Origin: Acidobacteriaceae bacterium
Lineage (GTDB): Bacteria; Acidobacteriota; Terriglobia; Terriglobales; Acidobacteriaceae
DNA: 16,792 nucleotides
Direction: 5' to 3'
Assembly: GCA_003140785.1 (NCBI GenBank)
Contig: PLKY01000049.1
Coordinates: 8,509 to 25,300, forward strand
Shown: positions 14,163-16,792 of the stretch, in pieces
Layout of the letters: each line of letters opens with the position of its first letter
How positions within the stretch are numbered: the stretch's first letter is position 1
Program-made: the position numbers and the translations under genes
The notes under the pieces: generated by a model
Seen by the model: the letters and a program-made list of their open reading frames with translations, nothing else
The model's database searches: none
What the model was told of the DNA's origin: nothing

Positions 14163-15005
14163 ATGGCACGACTGGGCGAAAATCGCTACGGCAAATCGCG
14201 CGTCAGGCTGTCGCGCATTACGCGGCATGGGGACCATCACGAGTTCAACGAATGGACCGTGCAGGTGCTGCTGCAGGGCGATTTTGAAACATGTTTCACC
14301 AAGGCGGACAACAGTAAGATTTTGCCCACTGACACGATGAAGAACACGGTGTACTACGTTGCCCGTGAATCGAAGGCTGCGTCCATCGAAGAGTTCGCGA
14401 AGGAACTCGGCGATTACCTCCTCAGCAACAATCCGCAGGTCGCGAAAGTCAGCGTGGAAGTCGCAGAGAAGTCGTGGGAGCGCATGACGGTGGATGGTTC
14501 CTCCGAACCGACAACCTTCAGGCTCCGCGGTCCCGAGTTGCAAACTGTCGCCGCCGCGCGAGAAAAAGATGGTGCGTGGTCGGTCATCTCCGGCGTGGAC
14601 GGTCTCACGATTCTCAAGACGACGAAGTCGGCGTTTACCGGGTACATCAAAGACAAGCTGACCACTCTCAAGCCGGCCACCGATCGCATTTTCGGAACAT
14701 GCGCGACGGTCACCTGGGACTATGCGTCAACTGCGCCGGATTACGCCGGCGTTCGCGCGCGGATCATCGCCGCGTTGCTAAGAGAGTTTGCGGCTCATCA
14801 CAGCATGAGCGCGCAGCACACATTGTTTGACATGGGCAAAGCCGCGCTGGACGCAGCTCCCGAGATCGCGAGCATCACGCTCACAATGCCGAATCTACAT
14901 CACCTGCTCGCCGACCTCAGCCCCTTTGGCCAGGAGAATCCGAACCACATTTTTGTGCCCATCGACGAGCCACATGGCTCCATTGAAGCCACCGTCGAAC
15001 GGTGA
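14163..15005 (+). CDS. pucL: Urate oxidase (cofactor-free uricase)
   Basis: This 280-residue enzyme oxidises urate with O2 to 5-hydroxyisourate and hydrogen peroxide without a metal or flavin. Active-site residues follow the fungal pattern: Y9 and K11 (NRYGKSRVR), T56-D57 (LPTDTMKNTVY), Q218 (SAQHTLF), N244 and H246 (MPNLHHLL). The C-terminal SPFGQENPNHIFVP is typical of bacterial forms. There is no N-terminal signal and no fused decarboxylase. It is the last gene of the plus-strand operon. The stop lies 3 bases from the stop of the convergent cofactor-transferase gene, with no terminator hairpin between. Dependence on O2 implies aerobic use of the pathway. Confidence 0.96.
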   Translation: MARLGENRYGKSRVRLSRITRHGDHHEFNEWTVQVLLQGDFETCFTKADNSKILPTDTMKNTVYYVARESKAASIEEFAKELGDYLLSNNPQVAKVSVEVAEKSWERMTVDGSSEPTTFRLRGPELQTVAAAREKDGAWSVISGVDGLTILKTTKSAFTGYIKDKLTTLKPATDRIFGTCATVTWDYASTAPDYAGVRARIIAALLREFAAHHSMSAQHTLFDMGKAALDAAPEIASITLTMPNLHHLLADLSPFGQENPNHIFVPIDEPHGSIEATVER

Positions 15006-15008
15006 CAG

Positions 15009-15596
15009 CTAACCGAGATTGGCAAGATCGGAAGGCAGGTCAATGTCCACTTCGCCGCCTTCAAAGAGAACTGCAATGAGCGGACAAGGCGGTTTCTCGA
15101 GCAATACGCGCGCACCTTTGTCGCCGTGCAGGGCATGCAAGTTGGGAAAGACGCTGCGCGGAAACACGGCCGGGATGCCGTGTATTCCGGCATAAGCCGA
15201 TGCTACGATCGAGGGTTTGGCTTGAACTGCGAATGCATCGAGCAAATTACGAAGATGCTCCGATGAAAGACGGGGCTGGTCGCAGGTCATCACCAGTGCA
15301 CCTGAAACCTCCGGCGCGCGCACTTCGGTCTCGTTCAGCCCCGCATGGATCGAGGTCGACATGCCCTGTTCCCATTTGTCGTTGAATACTGGAATCGCCC
15401 CATCAAACGGAATCGACGCGCAAATTGGAGCAAAGTTCGCGCCCAGCACTGCTAGCACCGGCGATGCCTCCGCCTCTTTGGCCAGGCGAAGAGCGCGCTC
15501 CAGCAAGGATTCTCCGCCGAACCCGACGAGCTGCTTCGGCTGTCCAAGACGGCTGCTTGGTCCCGCGGCAAGAATGATGGCGGCTACGACTGACAT
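15009..15596 (-). CDS. mocA: Molybdenum cofactor nucleotidyltransferase, MocA/PucB-like
   Basis: This 195-residue protein has the nucleotidyltransferase fold of MobA/MocA enzymes. Seen are the N-terminal nucleotide-binding loop LAAGPSSRLGQPKQL (9-23), the metal-binding MTCDQPRL in the middle, and IPAVFPRSVF followed by GDKGAR near the C-terminus. The family transfers CMP or GMP to molybdopterin. LGQPKQL in the loop is more like MocA/PucB-type cytidylyltransferases than MobA. Neighbourhood with xanthine dehydrogenase suggests it matures that enzyme's cofactor, as proposed for PucB in Bacillus. I cannot fix CTP versus GTP use from sequence alone. It runs opposite to the purine operon and must be expressed from its own promoter in the 94-base gap before the permease gene. 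Confidence 0.85.
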   Translation of the reverse strand: MSVVAAIILAAGPSSRLGQPKQLVGFGGESLLERALRLAKEAEASPVLAVLGANFAPICASIPFDGAIPVFNDKWEQGMSTSIHAGLNETEVRAPEVSGALVMTCDQPRLSSEHLRNLLDAFAVQAKPSIVASAYAGIHGIPAVFPRSVFPNLHALHGDKGARVLLEKPPCPLIAVLFEGGEVDIDLPSDLANLG

Positions 15597-15620
15597 CAGC
15601 CGTAGTGTATCGCGCGGTTC

Positions 15621-15650
15621 TTGACGCCGGGGTTCCCGCCGGGCAAGACT
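15621..15650 (+). promoter_or_regulatory. Possible promoter for the permease gene
   Basis: TTGACG (15621-15626, five of six bases of the -35 consensus) is followed after 18 bases by AAGACT (15645-15650, three of six of the -10). It lies 40 bases before the GTG start in the 94-base gap between the divergent mocA and permease genes. The weak -10 makes this tentative. Confidence 0.22.
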
Positions 15651-15678
15651 AGGTCAACCAGGAAACAATCAAGCGGCA

Positions 15679-15683
15679 GAAGG
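15679..15683 (+). promoter_or_regulatory. Ribosome-binding site supporting the GTG start of the permease
   Basis: GAAGG lies 7 bases before GTG 15691. The frame is open back to a stop at 15622 with no other ATG, GTG or TTG in between, so this site decides the start. Confidence 0.6.
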
Positions 15684-15690
15684 CAGGCCC

Positions 15691-16792
15691 GTGACCGACC
15701 ATGCGAGTACGGCAGGCGAAGTGTACACAGAGAGTGGCTCTGCTGAGAGCTATGGGCTGCATGCCGGGGTCCTCGGCCCGATCGAAACACTTGCGCAATC
15801 GGTTTCGGCGACTGCGCCTTCGACGTCGCCTTCGCTGACGATTCCCCTCGTCTTCGCATTGGCCGGCAACGCTACATGGTTTGTCTACCTCATGGCGACG
15901 GCTACAACGCTCTTGGTTGGATTCTGCATTAGCCGATTCGCCAAGCTCTCCGCCTCGCCGGGTTCGCTTTACAGCTATACCGCGGATACTTTGCCGCCCT
16001 TCTTCGGCGTCATCGCGGCATGGGGGCTGCTTCTCGCGTATCTCGCAACGGGCGCCTCTGTTGCGGGTGGCGCACTCTATTACACGAACCTACTTTCTTT
16101 GCAGTTTTTTCACCGGGCTCCGCCCGGATTGATCACGCTTGCGCTAGTCTGTCTGGCTGCGGGCTTTGTTGCCTTTCGAGACGTGAAACTTTCGGCCGAA
16201 TTGATGCTCTGGATCGAAGTCGGTTCCGTCAGCTTGATTGTCCTTGTGCTTGCCTTTATGCCGATCCGATTCGGCATGCATATCGACATGGACCAACTCC
16301 ACCTGAAGGGCGCCTCTTTCTCCGCGCTCGGACCGGCGCTTGTGCTTTCGATGTTCAGCTTCGTTGGTTTTGAAAGCGCAACCACGCTGGGTGGCGAAGC
16401 GCGCAATCCGCTCCACACCATTCCGCGCGCCGTGTTGCAATGCGCGATTCTCGCTGGCGTTTTTTTCATGCTGTGCTCTTACTCTGAAGTGCTTGGTTTT
16501 AGCGGCGAATCGGGAAAGTTGAGCGAATCCACAAGCCCGCTGCACCACCTGGCTGAGAGAGCCGGCATCGCTCCGCTCGGCGTGGCCATTGACTTCGGCG
16601 CACTGATCAGCATGTTTGCCTGCGTTCTGGCCTGCACCACCGCGGCGGCGCGCGTGCTGATGCGCATGGCACATGGCCGCCTGCTCCCTAGTGTTTTCGA
16701 GCGCACGAGCAAGAAACACGGCACGCCTGGAACGGCGATCGCGTTGTCGGCGGGCCTCATGCTTGCTGCGACACTGGCGATGGAGTGGCGGG
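15691..16792 (+). CDS. APC-superfamily permease, C-terminus beyond the right edge
   Basis: An uninterrupted frame of 367 codons runs from GTG 15691 to the window edge. Translation shows a hydrophilic N-terminus of about 25 residues. Multiple hydrophobic helices follow, for example at 49-80, 104-138, 146-162, 172-190, 210-230, 248-266, 297-320 and 348-363. The segment FSFVGFESATTLGGEARNP (222-240), followed by IPRAV, is the diagnostic APC amino-acid-permease motif. The region LAQSVSATAPSTSP (34-47) fits the unwound first helix. The substrate is unknown: APC transporters usually carry amino acids or amines, but the position next to a purine operon makes a purine, ureide or related nitrogen compound worth considering. 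Known bacterial purine importers are mostly of the NCS1 and NCS2 families, so this would be unusual. The gene is divergent from mocA. Confidence 0.85.
   Translation, partial: MTDHASTAGEVYTESGSAESYGLHAGVLGPIETLAQSVSATAPSTSPSLTIPLVFALAGNATWFVYLMATATTLLVGFCISRFAKLSASPGSLYSYTADTLPPFFGVIAAWGLLLAYLATGASVAGGALYYTNLLSLQFFHRAPPGLITLALVCLAAGFVAFRDVKLSAELMLWIEVGSVSLIVLVLAFMPIRFGMHIDMDQLHLKGASFSALGPALVLSMFSFVGFESATTLGGEARNPLHTIPRAVLQCAILAGVFFMLCSYSEVLGFSGESGKLSESTSPLHHLAERAGIAPLGVAIDFGALISMFACVLACTTAAARVLMRMAHGRLLPSVFERTSKKHGTPGTAIALSAGLMLAATLAMEWR

Noticed and set aside
1..16792. CRISPR array, tRNA, rRNA, transposase or prophage genes
   Set aside because: I saw no spaced direct repeats, no tRNA-like or rRNA-like sequence and no recombinase or phage motifs on either strand.

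Overview
The window is a nucleobase-catabolism island. Its genes together encode most of the reductive pyrimidine pathway and a complete oxidative route from guanine or xanthine to glyoxylate. GC content is moderately high, genes are tightly packed, and there is a two-hairpin intergenic repeat (499-552) of a kind I associate with Acidobacteriota genomes. I therefore infer an aerobic soil acidobacterium (Terriglobia-like), but no rRNA or other taxonomic marker is present to prove it.

Left half, minus strand (1-4940), in transcription order: guanine deaminase (guaD), beta-ureidopropionase, the flavoprotein and catalytic subunits of NAD(P)-dependent dihydropyrimidine dehydrogenase (preT, preA), a small double-CxxC protein gene that may be 5'-truncated, and the first 42 codons of a dihydropyrimidinase running off the left edge. 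Dehydrogenase, dihydropyrimidinase and ureidopropionase form the three-step reductive route from uracil/thymine to beta-alanine/beta-aminoisobutyrate. A perfect 16-bp palindrome sits over the ribosome-binding region of the dihydropyrimidinase gene.

Right half, plus strand (4988-15005): a probable ten-gene operon with overlaps or very short gaps: allB, allC, allE, a plant-type ureidoglycolate amidohydrolase, the three xanthine dehydrogenase subunits (Mo, 2Fe-2S, FAD), OHCU decarboxylase, HIU hydrolase and cofactor-free uricase. With guaD on the opposite strand these cover guanine > xanthine > urate > HIU > OHCU > allantoin > allantoate > ureidoglycine > ureidoglycolate > glyoxylate, releasing the ring nitrogens as ammonia. 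The last three ureide steps match the plant AAH/UGLYAH/UAH scheme, and the four ureide genes lie in reaction order.

Right end (15009-16792): a convergent molybdenum-cofactor nucleotidyltransferase (MocA/PucB-like), probably serving xanthine dehydrogenase, and a divergent APC-superfamily permease starting at GTG 15691 and cut by the right edge, a candidate importer for the pathway. I see no transcriptional regulator, XdhC chaperone, tRNA, rRNA, CRISPR array or insertion sequence. All intergenic gaps are under 300 bases.
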